Shown piece by piece: positions 38,471-50,678 of a stretch of DNA of 64,000 nucleotides (the first letter of the stretch is position 1; the number at the start of each line of letters is the position of its first letter). Both the position numbers and the translations under genes were made by a program. A model generated the notes under the pieces. The model made no database searches, was not told the origin of the DNA, and saw only the letters and a program-made list of their open reading frames with translations. Source of the DNA: Tillus elongatus (lineage: Eukaryota; Arthropoda; Insecta; Coleoptera; Cleridae); the NCBI GenBank assembly GCA_964006375.1, contig OZ023269.1, positions 5,118,501-5,182,500 of the forward strand. The letters run 5' to 3'.

Positions 38471-38759
38471 GTTTTTGCATGAAAATTTACATGATTTTTT
38501 TTTAACGAAAATCTAAAAACGTTTTTGTTTAATAACTTAATAAACATTTATTAGTATGTCCCTTACTTCTGAAATATATAATACACACTGTTTTATTTGA
38601 AACAACTGAGTTACAACAGTTCGATTTTTTTTAATTTCAGTAATTATTTCATAATCGGGCATCTCGATTTTTGATGAAATAATGTAAACGAAAACCTTTA
38701 TGAATGCGCCATTTCCATTAGACTCCGATTTTTGTCGGTAAAAACGCCATATCCTAATT

Positions 38760-39044
38760 TTTGATATGAGCCAAAAATGTGAAATTTGCAAAACAATTGA
38801 AATAACTGGAAAACAAACATGTATTACAATTCGATGGAAAATGCAAAAATGCAATAATATAAGGGGTGTTCTATTTAAGAAAGAAAATTTGTATCGCCAG
38901 CGACTTATGGGCCAGCCTGTGATTGTCCAAATAATTTTTATAAGATTCAACTCAAGATACCCTATAATGAACGTATACAATTGTTTCTCGTATCTTGAGT
39001 AATGACAGTAATTTTGAGCTTTACCGTAGAAATGCGTCACCCTG
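38760..39044. mobile_element. Mariner-like family D end
   Basis: Ends GCGTCACCCTG at 39044 before TATGTA and matches 8346-8570 in reverse (TTGAGCTTTACCGTA). Non-coding. Arm A of an inverted TA-centred repeat follows at about 39070. Confidence 0.5.
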
Positions 39045-39059
39045 TATGTATGTAAACAG

Positions 39060-39430
39060 ATAAAAAATGAAACTTACCCGGGATATGGGCCCTAGAGTAC
39101 CTGTTTCGCGCTCATTTCAAAAAATCTTTTTAAAATCCAAAGTCACACTCTCCTCAACAGAGAATTTCTTCTGCGAAAATCTGCCAAAAATTATAGAGAA
39201 TTAAACCACCAACTCTATGACTGCTGCTAAAGAAACAGAGAAAGTGCCTATTTGAAATGAATTTTCTGCAAAAATTTTAGTAAAATGGAGGACAATGACT
39301 CGTAAAACACATTTCCTTTATATAGCTCGTATTAGCTTTAGGTTCTTTGCCTAAAAGTTGCCAATTTTGACGTTTCAAATCGCGACTTTGACATTTCAAA
39401 AAGTTGTCAAATGTTCAAAGTAATTTGGCT
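39060..39430 (-). repeat. TA-centred repeat, inverted arm sequences
   Basis: Arm A text in reverse (CCCGGGATATGGGCCCTAGA, TTTCGCGCTCATTTC), then further repeat text (AAAATGGAGGACAATGACTC) as in 28060-28100. The array itself has been replaced by family D sequence. Confidence 0.55.
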
Positions 39431-39439
39431 GGCATCGCT

Positions 39440-40080
39440 TGACCTTTTTGCTAAAGAGACAGGCTTAGACTATTGTATATTTGAGTGGAGGATGGTGTCA
39501 TCCCCGTAACTGTGAACTGGGTTGGACTTGCTAGAGTGGAGGTCAATTATGTGGAGAAGAAACAAAGTAGGGGCTAACGCTGAACCTTGAGGGACTCCTG
39601 CATTAATTGGATACAGTTTAGAGGAATGGCAATCCACGACAACGGAAATCCTCCAGTTGAAGAAGAAATTTGCTGTCCAGATACAGAGTTTTGGTGGTAG
39701 GCCATAGGCCGGAAGTTTATTAGGCAGCGCTACGAGCCAGACCTGGTGGAATGCTTTGGATATGTCTAGAGCGACAATCTGGGATTCACCATGCAGTTCC
39801 ATAGACTTGTTCGAAGAATGGGTGACAAAGGAAAGGAGGTCGGAAGTTGATCTGCGCTAGCGAAATCCATACTGCCTGTCGTGGACTAGACTGTATTTTT
39901 CAAGAAAATTTAGTAATTCGGTGTTCATATACTTTTCCATCACTTTAGAGATGACTGAAAGGAGAGAAATAGGCCTGTAGTTGCTAGGAAGCGCTTTGGA
40001 TCCTTTCGTGGGGACTGGTTTAACAATGAGATCGTGGAAAACATTGAGAAAGGGCTGAATGTTGCTGGGTCATGATTACG
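39440..40080 (-). pseudogene. Non-LTR retrotransposon RT fragment (relative of 15120-16660)
   Basis: The minus strand gives PVPTKGSKALPSNYRPISLL, SLVHDRQYGFR, SQIVALDISKAFHQVW (RT block with catalytic Asp), INAGVPQGSALAPTLFLL and HSYGDDTILHSNIQ. The usual YADD box reads YGDD. One stop follows QYGFR. It retains the palm region that is deleted in the 15120 copy. Both ends are truncated. Confidence 0.85.
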
Positions 40081-41599
40081 ATTAACCAGATAACTCAGGT
40101 TTTAGGAAACGCGTCAGTATTGCTAACAAGTACAAAGAATAAGGTTATTTGTAAAACGCAAAGTATATTTAATAAGAAATAAACTATCATCTATTTCTAA
40201 GATTGTGAGATTTAACGTCCAGGTAGTGTTTTATTATAGAAGCTAGATCACAAATTATAAAAGTCTAGGTTTTTTTGGCAATACAAATAGTTAGGCTACA
40301 TAATAATTAGATGGAGGGAGCTCTGGAATTTGCAGGCTTATCGATAAATAGTTGCTTGGAAGCATAGCAACTTCAAGACGATTATTGCTAACACAAAGCG
40401 TTTATTACTGGGCACATATTCCCCCTTATACAATTATACTATCAGCTTTAAGTTTCTCGACGATGTTCCACCACTTTCTTATATCTCTAGAGTATTCACA
40501 GAACATTAAATCACGAATTTATTGATGCATAATTCTCGAGAGCTTCGGTCTATTTGTTCTGTTACATAAACGGCGCTTTTAGTTTTTTTTTGCAATCCAG
40601 AAAACCAGAACAAAATAATGAAGTGTACGTCTGCTTCGTATAGACGATTTGTAAATCTTTTCCACCCAGCTGGCGGTAATTAAAGTAATTCGACATGTAT
40701 ATTCAGAGATGGAGCTAGAAGAGGTGCACACACTCTCATGGGAGGTGAGAAGGGCTAAAGAGAATTGTCTTTGTGATTTATGATACGTAAATAATGGGTC
40801 CTCTAGTTTCATGTCTGTGTCTGGAGTTGGGGAATGTCAACCGTTTACGTTAATTGTGCCAGGATATATTAATTTGCAGGGCCTCAACTTTTCAGACAGA
40901 TTTTCATGTCTTGGCCTGGCATAAACTTAACAGAATGAACGCTGTTATGTAATCGAATTTTCCATGTAGGGTCCCTTGCCATGTGATAATTAGTTTAGGA
41001 TTAAATTTATAGAATGTGAAATGTCTTTAGACAGTTGTGTTAGTTTAAGAGTGTAAGCACAGAGGTCATCAGTATGCAATGCGGAACAAAAGCAGGAAGA
41101 TAATCCTCCTCCACTTAAATTGTGATTTTGCTGGCAACAGAGAGTATGTTCGCAAAGCACGATTCTTGCAATGTTCCAGCATTAAATGCGTGGCTGTGAT
41201 GCTTCTCGTGTATTTAGCTCCAAATTAACTTTGAAATTTTATATAGATACTTTGAATAGACTTGCTGGCTCTAGAGTCTTTCAATGTCTGAGTGGGACAT
41301 GCAGTTTTACATGGCCAATGCAAATTTGCTTTATGCAGTAGATACTACATTCCTGAACAGTGTTTATACATGCTATGGCAACAATCATGCTAAAGGCTAA
41401 TTCAGTTTGAGATGCTGAAATTCGAGTTCCTGAATCGATTTACGTATACCCTACCCTAGCGAAAATTAAATTACAGTGCGAATACGATCATCAGTTTTGC
41501 GAAGAATGCTAATGTTTATATGGTAGAGCATAATACAAACAAAACCCTTATCAAGCAAACTGGAATGCTGGATTTTCTGTTATGATTATGCTTTAATTG
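40081..41599. other. No gene recognised
   Basis: No supported gene. About 90 bp at 40493-40580 (ATCACGAATTTATTGATGCA) recur at 43836-43925, a minor dispersed repeat. Confidence 0.4.
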
Positions 41600-41722
41600 A
41601 AGTTTCCTAGAAAAAACTCACTACTGGGGAAATCGCGGACTTTTAAATTTTGAAAACATTCCTTCAGATGAGCGTAAACTGGGTCCCCGAGAACCCGTAT
41701 TCAAGGTCTGTTTAAATTATTG

Positions 41723-41818
<96 letters not shown>
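41600..41818 (+). repeat. TA-centred repeat: arm A and (TA)n
   Basis: Arm A (GATGAGCGTAAACTGGGTCC, GAACCCGTATTCAAGG), then TA array 41729-41818. The matching arm B appears at 43131, on the far side of a mariner. Confidence 0.75.
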
Positions 41819-41821
<3 letters not shown>

Positions 41822-43036
41822 GGTGGCGCATTGAAAACGAAACAGACCGATTTGCGTCTAGAAATTTTTTTTTTTAAGAAACGCTGAAACACGTCAATTT
41901 TAATATTGAGGGTGACATGTTTTGACATAAAACTCAGCTTTGTCACATCAACCCCTTAAGAGTGGTGATAACAAATAAGGAACATGGGCCGAGTGTTGCA
42001 TCATTTGAAAGCTTTTTTTTTCTGAATTCAGCACACTTATTTTTTTGGAAGTTTTATCAAATCGTTTAGAAATTATTCACAGTTGGAGTTGCAAGAACGT
42101 ATTTCATTCATTGTGATAAGAAATGCACTGACTAGTCAATTTTTCATTAAAAAAAAAACTAAAAAACAGGACCAAACGTTCAAAAATGTTTATTCAGTTA
42201 AGTAAGTGTTCAAATTGTTGACCACCAGCTTCCATACAAAAGTACAAATTTTGTTTAAAACGAGCTCTGACATTCTGGAGCATTAGTGGAGTTATTAGGC
42301 GGCATTCTTCAACAATGCGTCGTCGTAATTCTTCCAGAGACTCCGGTTGTGTTGCGTAAATTGTACTCTTTAAATGGCCCCATAGAATGAAGTCTAAAGG
42401 AGTTAAATCCGGTAATCTAGGAGGCCACTCAATAGCACCTCTACGCCCAATCCATTGTCCTGGAAACTCTCTGTTCAAAAACTCTCTAACACGTTGTGAA
42501 AAATGCGGAGGAGCTCCATCTTGTTGGAACACTAATTGATTTTTTTGATAGCGATCATCATTTTCAACAATGTCAATTAGTAGAGGGTAAATGATATCTT
42601 CTAGTAACTCAAAATACGTTTCGCCACTCAAATTTCCATCAAGAAAAATTGCTCCGATTAAACAGTCTCTAAAAATGCCAGTCTAGACATTCAATTTGTG
42701 TGGAGTTTGAGTGTGGAAAATTTCTTGGATTATTATCTGCCCAATAACGACAATTATGATGATTAACTGTAGAACTTAATAAAAACGTACACTTGTCTGA
42801 AAAACAGATGTTGAACAGAAAGTTCCCGTTATCAGCTATTCGTGCAGTCGTAACTTCACAAAATTCCAGCCGCCGATCAAAATCATCTCCATTTAGTTGT
42901 TGTACAAGATGAATTTTATACGGGTGAAATTTATGATGCTTCAATATTCGCTGAATAGTTTTTCTTTTGATGTTTGAAACAGTGGCCAATTTTTTCGTGC
43001 TCAAAGTTGGGTCTGCAGCAATTTGTCCTAAAACTT

Positions 43037-43038
<2 letters not shown>
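41819..43038 (-). mobile_element. DD41D mariner-like transposon, family A copy 3
   Basis: The 3' terminus CAGGGTGGCGCATTGAAAAC follows the TA array directly and preserves the full CAGGG end. The element runs on the minus strand; its 5' terminal repeat and the first ~75 codons are missing, replaced by a TA array from 43039. Transposase remnant 43038-42194: LSTKKLATVSNIKRKTIQRI, FSDKCTF (first Asp), FQQDGAPPHFS (second Asp), LPDLTPLDFILWG (third Asp), tail ending FEHLLN. A deletion and a Trp-to-stop change near 42690-42720 disrupt the frame. Confidence 0.85.

Positions 43039-43130
<92 letters not shown>
43039..43130. repeat. (TA)n microsatellite
   Basis: Pure TA array joining the truncated mariner to arm B of the TA-centred repeat. 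Confidence 0.95.
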
Positions 43131-43133
<3 letters not shown>

Positions 43134-43660
43134 ACCGATAACTCAAAAACTAAGCAACTGATATAGATGAAACTCGGCAAGTGCCTCTCTTTTATTAATG
43201 GCTTGGACGAATTCGTTAGTCAGGAAATCGGATAACGTTTTCCGGGAAAATTTTGAGTTTTGTTTCAAAAAAATCTTTTTCTCCGAAAATTACAAAGGAA
43301 TTGTAATAAAATTTGTTGGATATGTTGCCTTGTAAAACACCTTACTACACACTAAAATTCAACTTTTTACATTTTTAGAAATTTGAATTAATCAAATTTT
43401 GAGTTTTTCTTCTTAAAAAAAAAAATAGAACTTCGGTGAATATGTTGCAATGGACAAGACCCTACCATAGACCAAAATTCAACTTTCTAAGTTAGTAAAA
43501 ACTTGAGTTATTAAAATTTGAAGCATTTAGTAAAAATTTACTACCATAACGCACTTGCTGCGTCCCGAACTTTTTTTTCTTGCGCACCCCCAATGCATTA
43601 AGACACGAGCCCCTACTGAACATTGGCTACCATAACGCACTTTCTGTGTCAGAACTTTTT
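43131..43660 (+). repeat. TA-centred repeat arm B with MITE-end motifs
   Basis: Arm B (CCGACCGATAACTCAAAAAC, GACGAATTCGTTAGTCAGGA). Two inverted MITE-end motifs follow, at about 43541-43568 (CATAACGCACTTGCTGCGTC) and 43628-43655. Together with 41600-41818 it brackets the copy 3 mariner. Confidence 0.65.
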
Positions 43661-44339
43661 AATTTTTAATTTGGTTATCTCATTCTCCTCGACATATCAT
43701 CAAATGAGTTTAACTTTAGGATAATAAAACACCCTTAAAATGATTTGTTAACGTCTATTAGGCAGCGTTTATCTTCTCCCACACATTCACACTAAGGGTT
43801 TTCAGCAATTTTTTCACCACTCACTGTATCCCTTGTGTATTCACAGAACATTAGATCACGAATTTATTGATGCATAACACTCAAGACAGTTTGGTTTATT
43901 CGTTCTGCTGTGAAAACACCGCTGAAGCTTCGCCCCTTATTTTATTACAAACAAGGAAGCTTAAATAAAACATTAAAACCAATGCTAAGATTTGACGTGT
44001 GTGGGTGTTTACAAAATTTATAACTACGCAATTAACGCATATTTAGGAGTAAGGGAAAACTGATTTTTTTTTAATGGACCCTTCTGACAACATATTTCTA
44101 TTACAATAATTGTCTGATAATCAGCCAGAATTCAGCACATTTTGAAACTAGTCATCATCACAATGTAAAGAGCAACGCTGCCTTCTCGTCGCAATTTCTC
44201 TACATTCATTGACTCTTTGTATTTCATTGTAACTTGTATACTTCCTCAGTTTTTGCAGAAGTTTTTCCTTGTAGATTGTACATTGTTTAATGAATCGTAC
44301 TATGTCCAATGGGTTTTTTTGTGCATGATCCATTTTATC

Positions 44340-44341
<2 letters not shown>
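43661..44341. other. No gene recognised
   Basis: No supported coding sequence; contains the 43836-43925 copy of a ~90-bp repeat also at 40493. Confidence 0.4.

Positions 44342-44421
<80 letters not shown>
44342..44421. repeat. (TA)n microsatellite
   Basis: Pure TA, 80 bp, at the left edge of the first composite repeat. Confidence 0.95.
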
Positions 44422-44424
<3 letters not shown>

Positions 44425-46545
44425 ACCGATAACTAAAAAAATAATGGACCAATCTTGATCAAATTTGGTGAGTACCTTCCATTTGCAAGTGGGTTGGATA
44501 AGTTCGTTAGCTAGGAAAATCGGACCAGGTTTTCCCGGAAAATTTTGTTTCTTTCTAAAAAAAATCATATCTCCGGAAATAACAAAGCAAGGGCAACCAA
44601 ATTTGGCATACCAAAATTTATGTCTCTAGCTTTAAAGACAAAGAAGTTATGGGCAGTTTTCCTCAAAACGTCAAACTCGCAATTTTAAACGTAAAAATTG
44701 GCAATGTTTAGACAAAGAACGTGAACAAATACAAATTTTGAAAAGAAAATGTTGCAAGAAGGGTGTTCTTCAAGCCCTTAAGTTTTAGATTCAACCGTCA
44801 TTGCCCTTCATTTTACTAAAATATTTACAGAAAACCCATTTCAAGTAGACTGATGCTTTGGCTGTCGGTTTAGTGAAGTTTACGGTTTAACGGTATATAT
44901 ATTTTTGTTAACTAATTTTCGTAGAACAAATTCGTTAATGCGTTTTTGCATTTTTCTATCGAAATATGATGCGGGCGATATGCGTTTGTAACAAAAAAAT
45001 CTGGACGCAGTAAGTGCGTTCTGGTAGCAAATTTTCGGTAACTTTGAATTAAGTTTAGGTCCCGAACGCTTTTCAGAAAACTATTTTCAGAAACCTGCTT
45101 AGACCCCTCCTGAAACCACAAACCCCAAGAAAAATTTCTTGTTCACACCCTCCAAGGAAGTTACGGGACCAGGAGTGAGTAGGGGTGTATAATTTTTTTA
45201 GCTAATTTTCGTAGAACAAATTCGTTAATGCATTTTTGCATTTTTCATCGAAATATAATGCGTTTGTAAGAAAAAAATCTGGACCCAGTAAGTGCGTTTT
45301 GGTAGCAAATTTTCGGTAAATTTGCAGTTTAGCTCCCGAACGCTTTTCAAAAAACTGTTTTCACAAACCTGCCTAGAAACCATCCACCCCCCTCCTTAGA
45401 TCCACAAACCCCAGGAAAAAATTCTTGTTCACATTCCCCAAGGAAGTTACGGGACCAGGAGTGAGTTGGTCTGGGCGGGGTAGGTAGTAAAAAGGAAATA
45501 TGAGCAGAAAATTCGAATAAAACGGGCTTGAAAGCTATCTTTTTCACATCTTCAATCCATATCCCACTTAAACCCTGCCTACCCCGCACAGCACCCCTAT
45601 CCCCCCAGGTGCCGTAACTTCCTCGGTGAGTAGGAACAAGAAATTTTTCTTGTGGTTTATGCAGCGAGGGTGGTTGTGTGCACGCGAGGGGGAAGGAAAA
45701 TCCCCACGAGGAAGCACCCCCCCCCTGCCACAAATCGTAGGCATCCCCCCCATCGTGTGCATACAACCACCCTCGTTGCATAAACCACAAGAAAAACTTA
45801 TTGTTCATACCCCCGAAGGAAGTTACGTGACCTGGGGAAAATAGGGGTGCTGTGCGGGGTAGGCAGGGTTTATTGAGGATATAGCTTCCAATAGATAGCT
45901 TTCAAGCAGTTTTCCTCGCATTTTCTGCTCATATTTCCTTTTTACTACCTGCCCCGCCCAGCACCCCAATTCACTCCCAGTCCCGCAACTTCCTTGGGGG
46001 GTGTGAACAAAAAATTTTTCTTGTGGTTTGTGCATCCAAGTGGGGTCCTAATAATGATTCTGAAAACAATTTTTCTTAAAGGTTCGGGAGATAATCTGCA
46101 AATTTACCGAATTTTCATTAAATCGTTCAAATTTCAATAACTCAATTTGTTATTAACGTAAGCTATTTTGGTTAGGAAACCATGATTTTAGTTTATTTTC
46201 GGAAAATTTGTGTATATTTTCAAACCATAAATAATTTTGATAAAATATAGTACTTTGTTTCTGCTACATAGGCTATACCGGTAATCAGATTGATGCCTGC
46301 CCGCATTTGCTATTAAAAACATTTTTATGGAAATTCACTTCCATAACACACTTGCTGCATCCAGACTTTTGAAAAATGTTTATATTGTCAAACAATAAAG
46401 TTATTTCGATGGAAATATGGTACATTGTTTCTACTATATAAGCAACCATGTTTGATGCCTGCTTTCATCAAAGACATTTGCTCTTAAAAATATTTAAAAA
46501 AAATCGCTACCATAACGCACTTGCTGCGTCCAGAACTTTTCTCTA
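44422..46545. repeat. Composite ~2.1-kb repeat, copy 1, with large palindrome
   Basis: Order: arm B (CCGACCGATAACTAAAAAAA), two tandem units of about 290 bp (44911-45200, 45201-45475), a large palindrome centred near 45719, and MITE-like text (46140-46545) ending CATAACGCACTTGCTGCGTC. The palindrome spans about 45312-46126 with arms near 400 bp; paired examples are CCAAGGAAGTTACGGGACC (left) and its inverse CAACTTCCTTGG (right). C-runs and G-runs make this the most GC-rich local stretch. Apparent frames of 60-150 codons on both strands are products of the palindrome. Second copy at 51098-53265. Confidence 0.8.
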
Positions 46546-46624
46546 ATGGTTTCCCAAAAAGACCTTTTATGTAGTCTGTTATCTTTTTGGGATGTCACTC
46601 ACCCATGGTATTTAATCCTTTTAC

Positions 46625-47795
46625 AGAACATTCCTTATCGGAATGAGAGAAATGCGATTTATTATCTCAGTTTATCGGTCGGTTTGATACTTGATAGTAC
46701 TACCGAAAATTAATTCCACAATGGTGCATTCTCTAGAAGAAAGAGTTGAAATAATTACTCTTTTTTTCAAAAAACGATGACTGTGCCAACCGTACCGCAA
46801 ATTTGTTTAATGAACGATCCGAACAGACATGTTAACAGAAAATACATTTTGGAGTTAGTTGCAAAGTTTCGACAAAGTGGTTCAGTAGCCAACAAAAAAC
46901 GGGATCCTGAACGTGAATTTCCGGTTAGAAATGAGACTACTGAGATTGAAGTTTCAGGACAAATTGCTGCAGACTCAAATTTGAGCACGAGAAAATTGGC
47001 CACTGTTTCAAACATGAAAAGAAGAACTATTCAGCGAATATTGAAGCATAATAAATTTCACCCGAATAAAATTCATCTTGTACAACACCTGAATGAAGAT
47101 GATTTTAATCGGCGGCTGGAGTTTTGTGAAGTTATGACTGCACCAATAGCTGATAATGGGAGTTTTCTGTTCAATATCTGTTTTTCAGACGAGTGTACGT
47201 TTTTATTAAACTCTACAGTCAATCGTCCTAATTATCGTTATTGGGCAGATAATAATCCAAGAAATTTTCACGAAGTCCACACTCAAACTTCACAAAAATT
47301 GAATGTCTGACTTCGATTTTTGGATACCGTTTAATCGGACCAATTTTTCTTGATGGCAATTTGAGTGGCGAAACGTATTTGGAGTTACTAGAAGATATCG
47401 TTTACCCTCTACTAATTGACATTGTTGAAAATGATGATCGCTATCAAGAAAATCAATTAGTGTTTCAACTGGATGGAGCTCCGCCGCATTTTTCACAACG
47501 TGTTAGGGAGTTTTTGAACAGAGAGTTTCCAGAGCAATAGATTGGGCGTAGAGGTGCTATTGAGTGGCCCCCTAGATCACGGGATTTAACTCCTTTAGAC
47601 TTCTTTCTATAGGGCCATTTAAAGAGTAGAATTTACGCAACAGAACTGGAGTCTCTGGAAGAACTACGATGACGCATTGTTGAAGAATGCCGTCTAATAA
47701 CTCCACAAATGCTCCAGAATGTCAGAGCTTGTTTTGTACTTTTGTATGGAAGCTGGTGGTCAACAATTTGAACAATTACTTAACAGGATAAACAT
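46625..47795 (+). mobile_element. DD41D mariner-like transposon, family A copy 4, both ends missing
   Basis: Starts within the internal hairpin (TTCCTTATCGGAATGAGAG) and ends just after the transposase stop region (AACAATTACTTAACAGGATA). Transposase remnant from the ATG at 46722: an extra A near 46772 shifts the frame; the frame at 46777-47310 keeps RHVNRKYILELVAKFR, STRKLATVSNMKRRTIQRI and FSDECTF; stops and shifts follow at 47308, 47538 and 47611. QLDGAPPHFS keeps the second Asp. Arm A of the TA-centred repeat follows directly. Confidence 0.85.
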
Positions 47796-48010
47796 GACCC
47801 CGGATATGTGTTCTCAGGTGCCTAATTAGCGCTCATTTGAAGAAATTTTTTTTAAATTCAAAAGTCGGGATCTCCGCATTAATGAATTTTTTTCAAAAGA
47901 AAATTCACTAAAATTAAAACTGACCCGGAATGATGGTTCTACGGGTTCTAGTTCGGGCTAAGTTACCGAAATTCTTTTTCAAAATTCAAAAGCCGCGATC
48001 TCCTTATTAC
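47796..48010 (-). repeat. TA-centred repeat, two inverted arm A segments
   Basis: GACCCCGGATATGTGTTCTC and, after 47926, a second similar stretch (CTGACCCGGAATGATGGTTC), both followed by AAAAGTC/AAAAGCC-CGATCTCC-TTA text. Two arm A units in tandem, no array. Confidence 0.6.
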
Positions 48011-48800
48011 CGAATTTTTTCTTAAAAATTTACCAAGATTGCTTTTAAAGATTTAAGCAATCGCATTTATGTTTATAAAGACTAATAATAGTCGACAGGA
48101 TTTAAATTAAAATGTTAGTATGCATCAAATAAACAAACTTGGTGTTATTAGGGATTAAAATGTAATGAAATATTAAATGTAAAGTAATATTGAATGAAAA
48201 ATAATATTGTCAAATAAGAAACGTGCAACACTAAATGAGTAGTAACGGAGCGAATGAGCTCAGGACTAATGAAATAATTTTAATGGCGAAATAAAGCAGT
48301 CGAGACAGGAGTATTTAGTGGAGGCAGGTAAAGTTTAACGATGTCCCGCCATTCGCAATGGAGAAATGAAGTCTCCTAAGTTGAGGGCTGCTACAAGAAA
48401 TCAAGCGTATTCAAATGAATTCTTATTTGAAGTGAAATTTACTACCATTTGGGGAGATAAACTACCTGTCTCATCAAAGTATATAAGTGATGCCGGTACG
48501 AAGTAACTCTGTGGACATTTATTCAGTAAATATTTCCTCAGCTTTTATCTACCGCTCTCCTACTATTCGTCCCCTTTGATTACAGCCACACTTTGTATGC
48601 TTTAATTATACGACGCAAATTACCTTATGCAATCTTTTTTGGGGTAATTAACTCCGACTGTTTGCTCACAACAAAATGCAAGTATAGTAGTAAATAACCC
48701 TTTTATTACTTTTTTTCTACAAAATATAAAACATGGTTTTAATTTCGAAAGTGTAAATAGTTAATAAGTCGTTAGCCCAATCTTATGTCGGCCCTTTTAG
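48011..48800. other. No gene recognised
   Basis: AT-rich spacer. The 70 bp at 48721-48790 recur almost unchanged at 53386-53455. Confidence 0.4.
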
Positions 48801-48856
48801 CGATTTTTTTAATAAAAAATTCGCTAATGAGGAGATCTGTCTTTATATATATATAC

Positions 48857-48942
<86 letters not shown>

Positions 48943-48950
48943 TATATATA
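48801..48950. repeat. Shortened arm A and (TA)n array
   Basis: GCTAATGAGGAGATCTGTCT is a truncated arm A. The array 48844-48950 has a few TACATA interruptions. The mariner at 48951 follows, and arm B resumes at 51098. Confidence 0.8.
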
Positions 48951-49290
48951 CAGTGTGGAACAGCCAAATGGAATAAATTCGATAACGGATAAATGAGGAC
49001 GTGTTGGGAAAAACGCTTGGACACGTCGATTTGTATTTTTAACTGCGCATCTTTTTCAAGAAAAAAAAATTATTTAGGGTGCGTCATGTGACAGTGGCCA
49101 ATACCAACTTTCTTATTTTAAATACAAGCCCCTGTATATTACTAATTTTTTGGATTCTTCAGAAAATTCTAGACATAATTCATGTACAATGTCCTATACC
49201 TATCTTCAACTGTTTCGGAAATATTAAGTATTTTCAGATTTATTACAAAAATTAACATTAAAAATAGAAAATTATTTTATTTCACAAATT
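48951..49290 (+). repeat. Left terminal inverted repeat of family B
   Basis: 340 bp, CAGTGTGGAACAGCC to TTCACAAATT, matching 50679-51018 in reverse. It contains GGTGCGTCATGTGACAGTGG and the T-rich ATTTTTGGATTCTTCAG text. Likely the transposase-binding end. Confidence 0.95.
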
Positions 49291-49348
49291 CTAATAAGAA
49301 ATACTGATTATTTCTTAATAATTTAAAAAAAACAAAAAAAAATTAATG

Positions 49349-50437
49349 TCAATGTAGTAAATGTTCAAAATGCTCGCCACGAACATCTTGGCAACATGCT
49401 AATCTGGTATAGAAATGTCTTCTAACATTACTCAACATCTCAGGCGTGACTGATCTAATCGCAAGCGTGATTCGTCTTTTTAAGTCATCTAAGTTGAGGG
49501 GCTTAGTTTTGTATACAATACTTTTGACATATCCCCACAAAAAGTAGTCTAATAGCGACAGATCAGGAGATCGTGCTGGCCATTCTATCGATCCGCGCCT
49601 CCCTATCCACCGATTTGGAAAAATTTGGTTCAGGTACTGCCGGACATTGATTTGGTAATGGGGCGGTGCTCCATCTTGCTGAAACCATATGTTATTGGCA
49701 GGAACTTGTGGGTTTGCTGGATCTGGATATAAGTTTGTCAAAGTTGGCACGACATTATTTTGGAGCAGTTCTAAATATTTATCCCCATTCAAGTTGCCAT
49801 CAATGAAAAAGGGACCTACGATATGATTTCCAACAATTCCTGCCCAAACATTAACTTTTTCAGGATATTGCGTATGTTCCTCTCTCATCCAATGAGGATT
49901 CTCATTAGACCAATAGCGGCAATTTTGACGATTAACATGACCGTGAAGTGTAAATGTGCTCTCATCAGAAAACAAAACATCTTCTAATTGGATCACATTG
50001 TTATCTAACATTGCCATCATTTGTTCACAAAAATACGTTCTCCTATCGAAATCGTCCTCCATGAGCTCCTGAGTTGGTATCATTTTATAGGGATGCATTT
50101 TACTTTCCTTTAATGTTCGAAAAATTGCTGTGTGGCTAACGTTGAATAGTTGGGCTGCTTGTCGACCAGAAGTATGTGGGTTTTCTTGAAACTCAAGCGT
50201 AATATCCAATTTCGTATCATCACTTACTGCATTGGCAGCTACTTTTTTTATCTGTCTCACATGACCAAGCTCGCGAAACTGCTTTTCTATTTTGCTAATT
50301 GTTCCTTGGGATACAGGCGGCAAATTTGGAAATTTTTCGTGAAATAAGCGAGACACTTCCATCTGTGTCCGTGTGTTATCTCCATAACCAATCATTTGTA
50401 GAATGGTTATTTTGTGCATTTCTGTTAAATGAACCAT
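49349..50437 (-). CDS. Mariner-like DD41D transposase, intact
   Basis: This 362-residue protein starts at the ATG at 50437 and stops at 49349, just inside the left terminal repeat. Residues ~5-60 form a DUF4817-like helix-turn-helix (MHKITILQMIGYGDN, TISKIEKQFRELGHV); a second helix-turn-helix lies at ~80-115 (GRQAAQLFNVSHTAIFRTL). The catalytic residues read Asp158 (LFSDES), Asp255 (FQQDGAPPH) and Asp297 (SLLDYFLWG), with 41 residues between the last two: a DD41D spacing, like rosa-type mariners. The WIGRRGSIEWPARSPDL block and VRGEHFEHLLH tail match family features. It should bind the 340-bp ends and cut and paste at TA sites in the nucleus. No frame damage was seen; activity is an inference. 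Confidence 0.95.
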   Translation of the reverse strand: MVHLTEMHKITILQMIGYGDNTRTQMEVSRLFHEKFPNLPPVSQGTISKIEKQFRELGHVRQIKKVAANAVSDDTKLDITLEFQENPHTSGRQAAQLFNVSHTAIFRTLKESKMHPYKMIPTQELMEDDFDRRTYFCEQMMAMLDNNVIQLEDVLFSDESTFTLHGHVNRQNCRYWSNENPHWMREEHTQYPEKVNVWAGIVGNHIVGPFFIDGNLNGDKYLELLQNNVVPTLTNLYPDPANPQVPANNIWFQQDGAPPHYQINVRQYLNQIFPNRWIGRRGSIEWPARSPDLSLLDYFLWGYVKSIVYKTKPLNLDDLKRRITLAIRSVTPEMLSNVRRHFYTRLACCQDVRGEHFEHLLH

Positions 50438-50678
50438 TTTTCTGATATTATTACGTACAGTTAACGAAATTCAAACGACAATAGCACTGACACTAATCAC
50501 TACTGTCATGCAGGCAGACAACAAGTTGCTAAGGCTACGAGTTTTATACGAACAGAAAGAAAACTGTTTTTGTTTTTGTTTCATTTCATATCAGTAAAAA
50601 GAAACGCAAGAATGGTTTTTGTTTACTTTCTCATTATCAAGAGCTGAATGGGAAATAAGTATTGAATGCAATGTAGCG

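Noticed and set aside
38537..39040. 167-codon minus-strand frame
   Set aside because: It spans a non-coding mariner-type end that occurs at 8346 and 27755 without the frame being kept.
45347..45844. A 153-codon open frame and overlapping frames on both strands
   Set aside because: They lie inside the large palindrome at 45312-46126; matching sense and antisense frames result from the inverted repeat and GC-rich text. No domain seen.
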